Positions 51,431 through 60,923 of a stretch of 64,000 nucleotides of DNA are shown piece after piece. Origin of the DNA: Bifidobacterium callitrichos DSM 23973. Its GTDB lineage: Bacteria; Actinomycetota; Actinomycetes; Actinomycetales; Bifidobacteriaceae. Location: positions 62,001 through 126,000 of the forward strand of contig NZ_JGYS01000008.1 of the NCBI RefSeq assembly GCF_000741175.1, given 5' to 3'. The position numbers were made by a program, and so were the translations under genes. The notes under the pieces were generated by a model that saw only the letters and a program-made list of their open reading frames with translations, searched no databases and had not been told where the DNA came from. Position 1 is the stretch's first letter. Every line of letters starts with the position of its first letter.

Positions 51431-52780
51431 ATGACGGCGACAAGGCCGGCGATGGGCTGGAACAGCTGGGATTCCTATGGGACCTCGGTGAACGAGGACA
51501 TCGTGATGAACAATGCGCGATACATGCGTGACCACCTGCTGGAACACGGATGGGACACTTTGGTACTGGATGCCGGATGGTTCGATCCCACGGTCCGTGA
51601 AGGTGGGTGGAAGGACCGCACCGGCGAAGCCTTCGGCGCTGGCGATCGATTTGTGCTCGACCGATATGGTCGGCAGATGCCCGATGCCCGCAAGTTCCCG
51701 TCCGCCGCGGACGGCCGGGGGTTCACCACGCTTGCCGCAAGACTGCACGATATGGGGCTGAAGCTCGGCTTCCATCTGATGCGCGGGATTCCGCGTCAGG
51801 CGGTCGAGGAGAAGCTCCCCATCGAAGGCACTTCTTACACGGCCGATCAGGTGGCGGATACCTCAAGCACCTGCGTGTGGAACGAGGACAATTACGGTCT
51901 GAACCTTGACCATCCGGGTGCGCAGGCGTGGTATGACTCGCAGCTTCGTCTCTATGCGTCCTGGGGCATCGACTATCTCAAGGTCGACGATATGCAGAAT
52001 CCGTTCTACGAGCGTGAGATCGCCGCGTTCGGCAAGGCGGTGCGCGATTGCGGCCGTGACATGTTCCTGTCGCTGTCTCCTGGCGGCAACATGTCGACGC
52101 GCTATGTCGACTTCCTGCGCCAGTACGGCGATTCATGGCGCATCTCGGAGGATCTGTGGGACAGCTGGCCGTCGCTGCTGGACCAGTTCGCCAAACTTGC
52201 CCGATGGGCCCCGTATCAGAGCGACGCCGGTTGGGCAGACGCTGATATGCTCCCGATGGGGCGCATCGGCATCTGCGCCGAGCGCGGCGAGGATCGTCAG
52301 GGCCTGCTTGGCGTCGAGGAGCGCAAGACTATGCTGACCCTGTGGTCGATGGCCCGTTCGAATCTGATGTTCGGTGGCGATCTGCCGACTTCCGCTCCAT
52401 CGACGTTGCGCATGCTTGAGAACGATGCTCTTGAGGACGTCACCGCACACACTGTGAACAACACGGAGGCCAAGCGCGAGCGCATCATCGGCACGGACGG
52501 GGATGAGATCGTCTGGGCCGCGGATACCACTGGCGGGTCCGTCCGCCCCGGTAGCGTGTACGCCGCATTGTTCTGGACGGGCAGCGCCGCGCATGAGGTG
52601 ACGATGCAGGTGCAGGGCATCACAGGCCTCGGCCACGCTCCCTCGGAGTGGCGTATCGTCGATCTGTGGGATTCGACGGGATTCGCGACCGGCAAGGCCT
52701 TCGTTGACGCCGATGGCGTACTCCGCGCGACCGTCAGGCCCCACGGCGTCGTCTGGGTGGCTCTGGAGCCGGTTGCCTGA
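51431..52780 (+). CDS. GH27-family glycosidase, probable alpha-galactosidase
   Basis: 449 residues, cytoplasmic. The opening MGWNSWDSYGTSVNE is the family signature; the nucleophile is Asp186 in DYLKVDDMQNP and the acid/base is Asp241 in SWRISEDLWDSW; MARSNLMFGGDL is also conserved. A beta-sandwich ends the protein. GH27 includes alpha-galactosidases, alpha-N-acetylgalactosaminidases and beta-L-arabinopyranosidases; the first is most common but not proven. It follows the MFS gene by 76 bases and is likely in one operon with it. GAAAGGCG precedes the ATG. Confidence 0.9.
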   Translation: MTATRPAMGWNSWDSYGTSVNEDIVMNNARYMRDHLLEHGWDTLVLDAGWFDPTVREGGWKDRTGEAFGAGDRFVLDRYGRQMPDARKFPSAADGRGFTTLAARLHDMGLKLGFHLMRGIPRQAVEEKLPIEGTSYTADQVADTSSTCVWNEDNYGLNLDHPGAQAWYDSQLRLYASWGIDYLKVDDMQNPFYEREIAAFGKAVRDCGRDMFLSLSPGGNMSTRYVDFLRQYGDSWRISEDLWDSWPSLLDQFAKLARWAPYQSDAGWADADMLPMGRIGICAERGEDRQGLLGVEERKTMLTLWSMARSNLMFGGDLPTSAPSTLRMLENDALEDVTAHTVNNTEAKRERIIGTDGDEIVWAADTTGGSVRPGSVYAALFWTGSAAHEVTMQVQGITGLGHAPSEWRIVDLWDSTGFATGKAFVDADGVLRATVRPHGVVWVALEPVA

Positions 52781-53176
52781 TTCAATCCATTGTGAGGTGT
52801 TGGGAATGCTTGGGCGAACGGGTCCATGTTGGCTGGTTCGTCCCGGGCAATTCCCGATGGGAAGATGCCGTGCCGCGCGCGGCTGTGTAGATGCAGGGCA
52901 TCAGTAGGATTGCTGATAATTCATCAGTAGGGGTGCGCAAGGCCTTCTGCTGATTGGTGTTTTGATGTGCTGCCTTGAGGTGGTCTGCGACTTGGGGTTT
53001 GGGGATCACGGTGACGTCTTTGGGGGTGTACGCGACCGCATGCAGCCGTGCGCGACCATGTGCGACCGCGTGCAGCCGTGCGCGACACGCCGTGATTTGC
53101 TTGATGCTTGACTTTCCCGTAAATTAACTTTTCGTTGCGCGGCGGGTTCGCCTCGCAGCCAGTGAAAACTGAATAT
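52781..53176. other. Intergenic region before the first tRNA pair
   Basis: 396 bases. Contains a 30-bp tandem repeat (53031-53090) and a possible -35 TTGACT near 53107. The final ~90 bases resemble those before the second tRNA pair. No gene seen. Confidence 0.6.
53031..53090. repeat. Two tandem copies of a 30-bp unit
   Basis: Copies at 53031-53060 and 53061-53090 share GCGACCGCRTGCAGCCGTGC with a few differences near the ends. Confidence 0.7.
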
Positions 53177-53249
53177 GCCCCCATCGTCTAGCGGTCTAGG
53201 ACTACGCCCTCTCACGGCGCCAACACCGGTTCAAATCCGGTTGGGGGTA
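53177..53249 (+). tRNA. tRNA-Glu (CTC), copy 1
   Basis: 73 bases. The anticodon loop CTCTCAC gives anticodon CUC; stems pair (acceptor GCCCCCA with TGGGGGT, T arm CCGGTTCAAATCCGG). CCA is not encoded. Forms a pair with the tRNA-Gln 38 bases on. Confidence 0.93.
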
Positions 53250-53287
53250 CTTGGCACTTACAGTTAGCCTGTAGATGCTTGCCAAAT

Positions 53288-53359
53288 TGGGATGTGGTGT
53301 AATTGGCAACACAGCTGATTCTGGTTCAGCCATTCTTGGTTCGAGTCCAGGCATCCCAG
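53288..53359 (+). tRNA. tRNA-Gln (CTG), copy 1
   Basis: 72 bases. The anticodon loop reads TTCTGGT with anticodon CUG; acceptor TGGGATG pairs with CATCCCA, discriminator G; the 5' part TGGTGTAATTGGCAACAC is typical of tRNA-Gln. Confidence 0.95.
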
Positions 53360-53367
53360 CGAAGGAA

Positions 53368-53391
53368 CCCTCGCCAGATGCGAGGGTTTTT
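53368..53391 (+). terminator. Terminator of tRNA pair 1
   Basis: CCCTCGC (53368-53374) and GCGAGGG (53380-53386), then TTTTT. Confidence 0.85.
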
Positions 53392-53949
53392 CTGTATCTG
53401 GTCTGACCGTACCTGGTCGCTTTTCTTGGGCATTGACGCCTGCGGCAAGAGCTGTCTGTCTGGTTGTGTCACTGATCTCTCGCCAGGGTGCCCCTTGGCG
53501 AGAGATTGGGGTCATGCTGCGTTGGGGGACTCTCGCGGAACTGTTCTTGGTGAGAGGTCTCCGGTGGCTTGTGACCGTTTTGTCTCGCGGGGAGGCTCCT
53601 TGGCGAGAGGTTGTGGCCATGCCGTGTCGGAGAACTCTTGCGGAACTGTTCTTGGTGAGAGGTTTCCGGTGGCATGTGTCCGCTTTGTCTCGCTGTTGAC
53701 CTCCTCGGTGAGAGGTTTCCGTCAGACTGGTTGTGGTCTCTCCCGCTGGGGTGGAGTAGTGGGGTGATCGGTGGGGCAGTGGGTGGTTAGTGGGTGGTCG
53801 GCGGCCGTCAGTGGGTGATGTGGTGACCGGTGGCGGTGCGAAACGTTGGAAATGCTGGCGACACGCCGTGACTTGCGTCATCTGGGTATGCCGCGTATAT
53901 TAATCACCTGTTGCGCGGTTCGCCGAGCAGCCAGTGAAAAACTGAATAT
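53392..53949. other. Spacer between the two tRNA pairs
   Basis: 558 bases without a credible gene. Its first half is a 105-bp tandem repeat; the last ~90 bases repeat the leader of the first tRNA pair in diverged form. Confidence 0.65.
53478..53730. repeat. 105-bp tandem repeat, about 2.4 copies
   Basis: Copies start at 53478, 53583 and 53688 (partial). Each opens TCTCGC and contains an inverted TTGGCGAGA a little further on, plus GCGGAACTGTTCTTGG. Confidence 0.8.
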
Positions 53950-54022
53950 GCCCCCGTCGTCTAGCGGTCTAGGACTACGCCCTCTCACGGCGCCAACACC
54001 GGTTCAAATCCGGTCGGGGGTA
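53950..54022 (+). tRNA. tRNA-Glu (CTC), copy 2
   Basis: 73 bases; identical to copy 1 except for a compensatory change in the acceptor stem (GCCCCCG with CGGGGGT). Confidence 0.93.
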
Positions 54023-54061
54023 CGAAGACGCACAGCTCACAAGGTTGTACGCCTGCCAAAT

Positions 54062-54133
54062 TGGGATGTGGTGTAATTGGCAACACAGCTGATTCTGGTT
54101 CAGCCATTCTTGGTTCGAGTCCAGGCATCCCAG
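54062..54133 (+). tRNA. tRNA-Gln (CTG), copy 2
   Basis: 72 bases, identical to copy 1. Confidence 0.95.
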
Positions 54134-54140
54134 CCAATGA

Positions 54141-54165
54141 CCCTCGCGGAAAGCGAGGGTTTTTT
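54141..54165 (+). terminator. Terminator of tRNA pair 2
   Basis: CCCTCGC (54141-54147) and GCGAGGG (54153-54159) then TTTTTT; same stem as after pair 1. Confidence 0.85.
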
Positions 54166-54309
54166 GTTTTCAGTGCGAGTGTGCGGTGTGCGCGGCGTGC
54201 GTTCGCAATGGGAATGCATCGTAACAGGATATGCAGTAGAAATACATGAAATACATACAGTGCGATGGAAAATGCGTCGTGGGAAATATACGGTTAGCCG
54301 AATCATCGC

Positions 54310-54315
54310 TACAGT
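54310..54315 (+). promoter_or_regulatory. -10 box (TACAGT) of the second metallophosphatase
   Basis: TACAGT ends seven bases before the ATG at 54323, consistent with leaderless transcription. Confidence 0.45.
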
Positions 54316-54322
54316 GGGGGAT

Positions 54323-55639
54323 ATGACGGAAACACAGCGTGCGCCCGAAGGGTTGTCTTCAAAGCCGAGGATCAGGCCGGCGGAGGCGGGGGAGACCCGA
54401 CCTCTGTCCATATCGGCGCGTCTTGGGCGCTTGCAGTTCCACACCTCCGGCAAGTTCCGCGTCCTGCAGGTCGCGGACATCCAGGCCGGCGCGAAGGTCG
54501 CGAAGGACACCATCCGCCTGATCGGGGCGAGTCTCGATGCGGTGCGTCCGGATCTGGTCGTCTTCACCGGCAATCAGATCGCCGGATATGACCCGGCGTT
54601 CGCGCCGACGTTCCGCAAGCGTCGCTGGAGCCCCGCGAACGAGTTCGACGACGCCGATGCCGCGGCTGAGGCGATGTCACGCACGCGCGACCTCGTGCAA
54701 AGCGCGATCGGGCAGTTCCTGCAGCCGCTGATCGACCGCAAGGTGCCGTTCGCGGTCACGTACGGCAATCACGATTTCCAGTGCGGGCTCGACAACGCGG
54801 AGCTCGACGCGATCTACCGCGGGTTCCCCGGCTGTGTGAACCCGACTCCCGGGGTCGAGGCCGACGTGTTGCCCGTGGATAGCCTGCTGCATGATCAGGT
54901 GGTGTATCCGCATGCGGTGGGCACGTTCGCGCTGCCGGTCGCTGACCCGGACAACAAGCGTACGGTGCTGGGGCTGGTCATTCTCGATTCGGGCGATTAC
55001 GTGCACGGCGGCGGGTTCTCCGGTCCGTCCGAGGACACGCTCGGTTTCCTGCGTGAGGTGCCGAGGCTGATCGGGGCGAAATCGGGGGTGTTCCAGCATC
55101 TGCCGTTGCCCGAGTACTACGGCCTGCTCAAGCCGGTCTCGTCGACCACGGCGTACGCGATGCAGGGATACCGTGGTCACGCTTCGCAGTACTACGTGCT
55201 GGACGAGGAGAAGGTGCGCCCCGGCGGGTATCTGGGCGAGGGCATCAGCTGCCCGGACGAGTCGGACGAATTCGCGATCCTGTCCGAGCGGGATGCCACG
55301 GATGCGCCTTTGTATATAGGTGTGGCGACCGGACACGACCATCGCAACGGGTTCGTCGGTGAACTGGATGGCGTGCTGATGACCGCGACGCCGACTTGCG
55401 GATTCGACACCTACGGCCCGGCGCCGGCCAAGCGGGCGACGCGACTCATTGAGTTCGATATTCGTCACCCGTACGAGCCGCGCACGCAGCTGCTGGAGTT
55501 CGGCGAGCTTGTCGGCAAGCCGAGCTCGAAGAAGGCGTACACGTACGCGCTCAACGCCAAGCCCCCGCAGGAGGGGGAGGGCGACGATCTGCTGCGCAAG
55601 CCGTCGCTGTGGGCGCAGATCAAGGGGCTGTTTAGCTAG
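54323..55639 (+). CDS. Metallophosphatase-family protein
   Basis: 438 residues, no signal peptide. Blocks: VADIQ at 50-54, TGNQIAGYDP at 82-91, TYGNHDFQCG at 146-155, ILDSGDYVHGGG and VATGHDHRNGF near 335. The first motif is DxQ in place of DxH, and GNQ replaces the usual GDN; the histidines of GNHD and GHDH are present. This resembles the Dcr2-like branch of calcineurin-type phosphatases. The truncated gene at 1-629 is a paralogue. The frame runs back through the tRNA-Gln gene, so I use ATG 54323, just after a -10 box. Substrate unknown. Confidence 0.87.
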   Translation: MTETQRAPEGLSSKPRIRPAEAGETRPLSISARLGRLQFHTSGKFRVLQVADIQAGAKVAKDTIRLIGASLDAVRPDLVVFTGNQIAGYDPAFAPTFRKRRWSPANEFDDADAAAEAMSRTRDLVQSAIGQFLQPLIDRKVPFAVTYGNHDFQCGLDNAELDAIYRGFPGCVNPTPGVEADVLPVDSLLHDQVVYPHAVGTFALPVADPDNKRTVLGLVILDSGDYVHGGGFSGPSEDTLGFLREVPRLIGAKSGVFQHLPLPEYYGLLKPVSSTTAYAMQGYRGHASQYYVLDEEKVRPGGYLGEGISCPDESDEFAILSERDATDAPLYIGVATGHDHRNGFVGELDGVLMTATPTCGFDTYGPAPAKRATRLIEFDIRHPYEPRTQLLEFGELVGKPSSKKAYTYALNAKPPQEGEGDDLLRKPSLWAQIKGLFS

Positions 55640-55669
55640 GCCTTCTCTGGTTTTGTCCCGGACTTTCTC

Positions 55670-55717
55670 TCCCCCAGTCAGCTTCGCTGACAGCCCCCTC
55701 GTCAGAGGGGGCCGAGC
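55670..55717. repeat. Dispersed palindromic intergenic repeat, copy 5
   Basis: CCCCCAGTCAGCTTCGCTGA hairpin followed by the GCCCCCTCGTCAGAGGGGGC hairpin. Best-preserved copy in the window. Confidence 0.8.
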
Positions 55718-55748
55718 CGTGGGGCATGACCGTCACGTGGGCGGTCGG

Positions 55749-55777
55749 CGACAGCCCCCTCGTCAGAGGGGGCCGAG
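55749..55777. repeat. Dispersed palindromic repeat, half copy 6
   Basis: Repeats exactly the second hairpin of copy 5 (the GCCCCCTCGTCAGAGGGGGC part), 61 bases on. Confidence 0.8.
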
Positions 55778-55791
55778 AGAAAGGAATCGGC

Positions 55792-56616
55792 TCAGCGGCC
55801 GGAGGAGGCCTTGATCAGAGCCTCGGTCAGGTACTTGCCGGCGGCCATGACCAGCGGCGCGTAGCGGCGGCCGGGGGCGTTGCCCATGCGTCCGGACGGG
55901 CCGGAGATCGAGATCGCGGCGATCACCTGGCCGGAGGCGTTGCGGATCGGCGCGGAGATCGAGCACACGCCCTCCTCGCGTTCGTTGACCGACTCGGACC
56001 AGCCGCGCTTGCGCACGGCGGCGAGCTTGGTCGCGTTGAACTTGGCGTGGCGAAGGCCCTGATGCATGCGCTCGGAATCCTCCCAGGCGAGCAGGATCTG
56101 GGCTGCGGATCCGGCCTCCATCGACAGCATCGCGCCGACGGGGATCGAATCGCGCAGGCCGGAGGCGCGTTCCACGGCTGCGATGCAGACGCGCTGATCG
56201 CCCTGACGGCGGTAGATCTGCGCGGATTCGCCGGTGCGGTCGAGCAGGGTCTGCAGGATCGGGCCTGCGGCGGTCAGGAGACGGTCCTCGCCGGCGGCCG
56301 CGGCCAGTTCGGCGAAGCGGGAGCCGAGCACGAAGCGTCCGTGCTGGTCGCGCAGCACGAAGCGGTGGCGTTCCAGTGCGATGGCGAGGCGGTGGGCGGT
56401 CGGTCGCGCCAGTCCGGTGGCGGCGACGAGCTGGCCGAGCGTGGAGGGGCCGGTTTCGAGGGCGTCGAGAATCTTTACGGTTTTGTCAAGTACGCCGACG
56501 CCGGAGTGTACCTCGCCGTCGTTCTGCTCGGCGGTCTCCGAGGTCGGTTCTTCGGCGGGGATCTGTTCCGCGAGCGGCGTTTCGGCCACGGTGGGGTCTG
56601 CGCTTGTTGAAGTCAT
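55792..56616 (-). CDS. IclR-family regulator of leucine synthesis (LtbR-like)
   Basis: 274 residues. After an acidic N-terminal tail the IclR winged helix runs from about 40 (LDKTVKILDAL, LGQLVAATGLARPTAHRLA) and an effector domain ends the protein (EREEGVCSISAPIRN). It diverges from leuC; in Corynebacterium the IclR protein LtbR, also divergent from leuCD, represses leucine genes, and this is the obvious parallel. Two TCTCAC...GTGA inverted repeats lie between the genes. A TATAAA box eight bases before the ATG suggests a leaderless message. Confidence 0.9.
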   Translation of the reverse strand: MTSTSADPTVAETPLAEQIPAEEPTSETAEQNDGEVHSGVGVLDKTVKILDALETGPSTLGQLVAATGLARPTAHRLAIALERHRFVLRDQHGRFVLGSRFAELAAAAGEDRLLTAAGPILQTLLDRTGESAQIYRRQGDQRVCIAAVERASGLRDSIPVGAMLSMEAGSAAQILLAWEDSERMHQGLRHAKFNATKLAAVRKRGWSESVNEREEGVCSISAPIRNASGQVIAAISISGPSGRMGNAPGRRYAPLVMAAGKYLTEALIKASSGR

Positions 56617-56994
56617 AATTGCCGTTTATACCATCTCACATAGTGAAATGCCAAATCGAGGAGGTGTCTCACGAGGTGAGCTTTGCATTGCGGGGGTATG
56701 GAGAAGGGGAAAACGACGACTCGTCAGTGAAAACGCACAGCGGAAAAGTGCGGATATGGCGAGGCATGATAGGCGATTCGGGCCTGGAATCAAGCATTTG
56801 ATCGAATTGCGGAAGGATGTCCGTGTGCGATGTCTCATCGACGCAATCCGTCGCACGTGTGCGAATGCGTGGCCACATCATGTATCTCATAATCCGGCCG
56901 GAATGTGATCGCCCTCAGAGCCGCCGCATAGTCTATTACCACGAACAAAGCGCAAAAGCAATACCTAGCGCGAAGAAAATTAGGAGGAATCCTC
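56617..56994. promoter_or_regulatory. leuC leader and shared ltbR-leuCD control region
   Basis: 378 bases. TATAAA for the regulator (complement of 56625-56630). Candidate operators TCTCACATAGTGAAA (56634-56648) and CTCACGAGGTGAG (56668-56680). The remaining ~300 bases up to leuC hold no protein I can defend and no clear riboswitch. Confidence 0.55.
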
Positions 56995-58398
56995 ATGGGA
57001 ACGACACTGGCCGAGAAGGTCTGGGCCGATCATCTGGTACGGAAGGGCAGCGATGGAGCGCCCGACCTGCTGTACATCGACCTGATGCTCATGCACGAGG
57101 TCACCAGCCCGCAGGCGTTCGAGGGTCTTCGGCTGGCGGGACGCAAGCCGCGCCACGTCGATCAGCTCATCGCGACTGAGGACCACAACACGCCGACGGT
57201 CGACATCGACCGTCCGAACCCGGACAAGACGAGCGCCCTGCAGCTGTCGACGCTCGAGAAGAACTGCAAGGAGTTCGGCGTGCGTCTGCACCCGCTGGGC
57301 GACGCCGATCAGGGCATCGTGCACGCGTTCGCCCCGATCCTGGGCCTCACCCAGCCGGGCATGACCATCGTGTGCGGTGACTCGCACACCTCCACGCACG
57401 GCGCGTTCGGCGCGCTCGCGTTCGGCATCGGCACCTCCGAGGTCGAGCACGTGATGGCCACGCAGACCCTGTCCTTGAAGCCATTCAAGACGATGGCGAT
57501 CAACGTCAACGGCAAGCTGCCGGCCGACGCGACCGCCAAGGATATCATCCTCGCGATCATCGCGAAGATCGGCACCGGCGGCGGCCAGGGCTACGTCATC
57601 GAATACCGCGGCGAGGCGATCCGCGACCTGACGATGGACGAGCGCATGACCGTGTGCAACATGTCCATCGAGGCCGGTGCCCGCGCGGGCATGATCGCCC
57701 CGGACGAGACCACGTTCGAATACTTGAAGGGCCGTCCGCACGCGCCGGAGGGCGAGATGTGGGATAAGGCGGTCGCGTACTGGAAGACGCTCAAGACCGA
57801 TGACGACGCCGTGTTCGACAAGGTCGTGGACATCGACGCGACCAAGCTCGGCCCCTACGTGACGTGGGGCACCAACCCCGGTCAGGGCCTGCCGATCACC
57901 GCGAGCGTGCCGGAGCCGGACAAGATCGCCGACGCCACCAAGCGCGCCGCCGCCGAACGCGCGATCAACTACATGGGTTTGAAGCCCGGCATGCCGATCA
58001 AGGACATCGCCGTGGACACCGTGTTCATCGGATCGTGCACCAACGGCCGCATCGACGATTTGCGTCAGGCCGCCGCGATCATGAAGGGCCATCACAAGGC
58101 GAAGAACATCCACCGCGTGCTCGTCGTGCCCGCCTCCTCGCGTGTGCGCCTCGAGGCCGAGCGCGAGGGACTCGACAAGGTGTTCGAGGACTTCGGCGCC
58201 GAATGGCGCAACGCCGGCTGCTCGATGTGCCTGGGCATGAACCCGGACAAGCTGGTGCCGGGCGAGCGTTCGATCTCGACGTCGAACCGCAACTTCGAGG
58301 GACGTCAGGGCAAGGGTTCGCGCACGCATCTGGCGTCGCCGGCCGTCGCCGCCGCGACCGCCATCCGCGGCACGATCTCGTCGCCCGCCGACCTGTGA
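56995..58398 (+). CDS. leuC: 3-isopropylmalate dehydratase large subunit
   Basis: Isomerises 2- to 3-isopropylmalate with LeuD, using a 4Fe-4S cluster. 467 residues, family length. Cluster cysteines are in [12 protein letters not shown] and in [26 protein letters not shown] is the aconitase signature. TAGGAGGAA precedes the ATG. leuD follows after 121 bases. Confidence 0.97.
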   Translation: MGTTLAEKVWADHLVRKGSDGAPDLLYIDLMLMHEVTSPQAFEGLRLAGRKPRHVDQLIATEDHNTPTVDIDRPNPDKTSALQLSTLEKNCKEFGVRLHPLGDADQGIVHAFAPILGLTQPGMTIVCGDSHTSTHGAFGALAFGIGTSEVEHVMATQTLSLKPFKTMAINVNGKLPADATAKDIILAIIAKIGTGGGQGYVIEYRGEAIRDLTMDERMTVCNMSIEAGARAGMIAPDETTFEYLKGRPHAPEGEMWDKAVAYWKTLKTDDDAVFDKVVDIDATKLGPYVTWGTNPGQGLPITASVPEPDKIADATKRAAAERAINYMGLKPGMPIKDIAVDTVFIGSCTNGRIDDLRQAAAIMKGHHKAKNIHRVLVVPASSRVRLEAEREGLDKVFEDFGAEWRNAGCSMCLGMNPDKLVPGERSISTSNRNFEGRQGKGSRTHLASPAVAAATAIRGTISSPADL

Positions 58399-58445
58399 CC
58401 CGCTGATCCATCGACCATCGACTCCGACTTCGTAAACTTCGCATC

Positions 58446-58500
58446 GGCCCCCTCCGCGGTCCACTCCGACGAGGGGCTCCCGGCAGAGCCGGGTGGGGGA
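58446..58500. repeat. GC-rich hairpin region between leuC and leuD
   Basis: GGCCCCCTC...GAGGGGCTC and GGCTCCCGGCAGAGCCGGG hairpins; a diverged relative of the dispersed palindromic repeats, here inside an operon. Confidence 0.5.
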
Positions 58501-58519
58501 GACCCCGAAAGGACAATTC

Positions 58520-59212
58520 ATGGAAAAACTCACCACTTTGACCGGCGTGGGCGTGCCGCTTCGCCGCTCCAACGTCGACACCGACCAGATCATCCCGGCC
58601 GTGTTTTTGAAGCGCGTCACCAAGACCGGCTTCGATGACGCGCTGTTCTACGCGTGGCGCCGCGACCCCGAGTTCGTGCTCAACAAGCCCGAATACGCGG
58701 GCAAGGGCCAGATCCTCGTCGCCGGCCCGGAGTTCGGCATCGGCTCCTCCCGTGAGCACGCCGTGTGGGCGCTGCACGACTACGGCTTCCGCGTGGTCAT
58801 CGCCCCGAGCTTCGCCGACATCTTCTACGGCAACACCGCCAAGAATGGCGTGCTCGCCGCGATCATGCCGCAGGAGAGCGTCGAACTGCTGTGGAAGCTC
58901 CTCGAGGAGGAGCCCGGACGCGAGATGACCGTCTCGCTCGAGGATCGCACCGTGACCTGCGGCGACGTGACCCTCCCGTTCGAGGTGAACGACTACACGC
59001 GCTGGCGTCTGATGAACGGCTACGACGACATCGACCTGACGCTCCAGCACGAGGACGACATCGCCGCCTACGAGAAGATGCGCGCCGAGAGGTTCCCGTT
59101 CAAGCCCAAGACCCTCCCCGCCAAGCACCTGCCCGAAGAGCCCATCGCCTCCGCCCGCGAGCCCAAGGATCAGGAATGGGCCGGCCCGTTGGCCGATCGC
59201 GGCATCATCTAG
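58520..59212 (+). CDS. leuD: 3-isopropylmalate dehydratase small subunit
   Basis: Swivel domain partner of LeuC. 230 residues. [27 protein letters not shown] and FYGNTAKNG are the family blocks. The ATG at 58520 follows GAAAGGAC. The last eight bases overlap the end of the convergent PH-domain gene. Confidence 0.96.
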   Translation: MEKLTTLTGVGVPLRRSNVDTDQIIPAVFLKRVTKTGFDDALFYAWRRDPEFVLNKPEYAGKGQILVAGPEFGIGSSREHAVWALHDYGFRVVIAPSFADIFYGNTAKNGVLAAIMPQESVELLWKLLEEEPGREMTVSLEDRTVTCGDVTLPFEVNDYTRWRLMNGYDDIDLTLQHEDDIAAYEKMRAERFPFKPKTLPAKHLPEEPIASAREPKDQEWAGPLADRGII

Positions 59213-60923
59213 CCGCAGGCCGGGTGAGCCAGGCGTCGAGGGTTTCGGCGTCACTTCGGTGAAGGAATGTGAACCGTAGGGCGGAGATGCCGTTCATCAC
59301 GAACAGCGGCATCTCCGCCTTTTCGATGCCGCGCGGTTCACGCCACGGCGTCGTCGACCGGGTGATCGACTGGACGCGCGATCGTCGGGTCGTCATCGCG
59401 AACGTGGTCAGTCCCTTGGCTCCCGTCACGAGGATGCGATGGGGCAGCGGCTCGGACGAATCGGACGAATCGGACGAGCAGAACGCATCGGGTCGATCGG
59501 GCAGGATCGCGTACCCCTCGGTGCGCGACTTCAGTGCGCGGCAGGCCGTCCAGTACGCGCCGATCGCCAGCGGCACGATGAACAGCCATCGGGATGGTGC
59601 GCCGCTTATCGTCACCATCACACCGGTGCCCACTGCTGCGGCCGCGACGAGGGCGACGACGATCGGCGTCGTCACGTAGTAGCGCAGCAGTCCGCGGCCG
59701 GTGCGATGGATGGGCTCCGTGGCGTCGCCGGGTTCGCGCGGGTCCCATTCGGGCAGCATCGCGGCGAGGACGTCGTACACGCGCGAGGTGCCGATCACCG
59801 GCAGAATGCGGGCCGCGGAGATGCCGCTCTCCTCGCTCTCGCCGCTGACCGACGAGGAAAGCCCCAATCCCACCGAACACAGGTGGAACGGGCGACGCAG
59901 CAGCGACTGGCGTACGACGATCGACTGGATGCGCGAGACCGGGATCGTCGTCGTACGGCGGGTGAACAGGCCGCGCACGACGACCAGATCGTCGCCGCGA
60001 CGCCACACCTCGAACCCATAGAACCGCAGCAGCGACGTGACGACGCTGACGACCATCAGCACGATCACGCAGACCAGCACCAGCATGACGATCGAGATCA
60101 CACCCCGCGCCACGTAGTCGCCGACCGACCGCTCCGCGGTGCGCACCCAGTCACGCGGCAGCATGTCCTGCAGATTCTGCACGAACCCGAACACGACGAA
60201 CGCGGCCGCGATGAATCCCAGATCGGTGACCGCGAACAGCGTGATGTCCCGCACCGAGGCGCGGAAGACGGGGGCGTTGCTTTCCGGGCGCGCGTCGGAT
60301 GGCAGAACTGGGGATGACTGGGATGGGGATGGCGTGACGAGTGACGAAGTGGATGGGACGGCGGCCGCAATCGACGGTGAACCCTGTGTGACTGCGGTTG
60401 ATGTGGTCCCGGCGGTGATCGCCTCGCCCGTGCGCGCCTGAGCCCGCAGACGCTCCAACTCCAGCTGCAACGCCGCGGGCACCGCATCAAGCGTGATGTC
60501 GGTATCAGTCGCACCCGCGGCGGACACGGTCAGCTGCACGATGCCGAACGGCTGCATGTACACCGGCGACGAACTGCTGATCGCATGGATGCTGCCATAG
60601 CCGATCGTGCGGTTCTTGCGGAAGAACAGTCCCGAGCGGAACTGCAGCGAGTCCACGCCAAGCCGATATCTCGTCGACGCCCATCGGATGATCGGCTGCG
60701 CGAGCGTCAACGCCACGGCCGCCACGATCAGCGCCCACGTGCCCCATGACATGGATCGCCCCTCCATCAGCAGCCGGAACACCACCAGCAGCGAGATGAA
60801 CGTGCTGATGATCGCACGGATCGACTGAACCAGCGCGACGAGCAACCCCAGCGGATGCAGCATCCGCCATCCGTCGGCATGTGCGCCGGAGCGCGCTTCG
60901 GCAGGAGTCCCGAACGCACCCAT
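59205..60923 (-). CDS. Membrane protein with bacterial PH domains (YdbT type)
   Basis: 572 residues. Pairs of membrane segments near 20-55 and 60-80 are followed by a bacterial PH (DUF304/bPH2) domain starting [21 protein letters not shown]; a second PH domain lies near 310-360 ([33 protein letters not shown]) and a third near the end. YdbS-YdbT pairs occur widely; in Bacillus they are linked to export stress resistance, function otherwise unclear. The ATG at 60923 overlaps the stop of the upstream PH gene (TGATG). A Ser/Pro/Thr linker and an SSD repeat (9-bp DNA repeat) are present. Confidence 0.86.
   Translation of the reverse strand: MGAFGTPAEARSGAHADGWRMLHPLGLLVALVQSIRAIISTFISLLVVFRLLMEGRSMSWGTWALIVAAVALTLAQPIIRWASTRYRLGVDSLQFRSGLFFRKNRTIGYGSIHAISSSSPVYMQPFGIVQLTVSAAGATDTDITLDAVPAALQLELERLRAQARTGEAITAGTTSTAVTQGSPSIAAAVPSTSSLVTPSPSQSSPVLPSDARPESNAPVFRASVRDITLFAVTDLGFIAAAFVVFGFVQNLQDMLPRDWVRTAERSVGDYVARGVISIVMLVLVCVIVLMVVSVVTSLLRFYGFEVWRRGDDLVVVRGLFTRRTTTIPVSRIQSIVVRQSLLRRPFHLCSVGLGLSSSVSGESEESGISAARILPVIGTSRVYDVLAAMLPEWDPREPGDATEPIHRTGRGLLRYYVTTPIVVALVAAAAVGTGVMVTISGAPSRWLFIVPLAIGAYWTACRALKSRTEGYAILPDRPDAFCSSDSSDSSEPLPHRILVTGAKGLTTFAMTTRRSRVQSITRSTTPWREPRGIEKAEMPLFVMNGISALRFTFLHRSDAETLDAWLTRPAAR
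59452..59478. repeat. 9-bp tandem repeat in the PH-domain gene
   Basis: TCGGACGAA twice exactly and once with a change; in frame, coding SSD repeats. Confidence 0.75.

Noticed and set aside
53177-54165. tRNA-linked integrated element between the two tRNA pairs
   Set aside because: The duplication suggested att sites, but there is no integrase or any gene between them.
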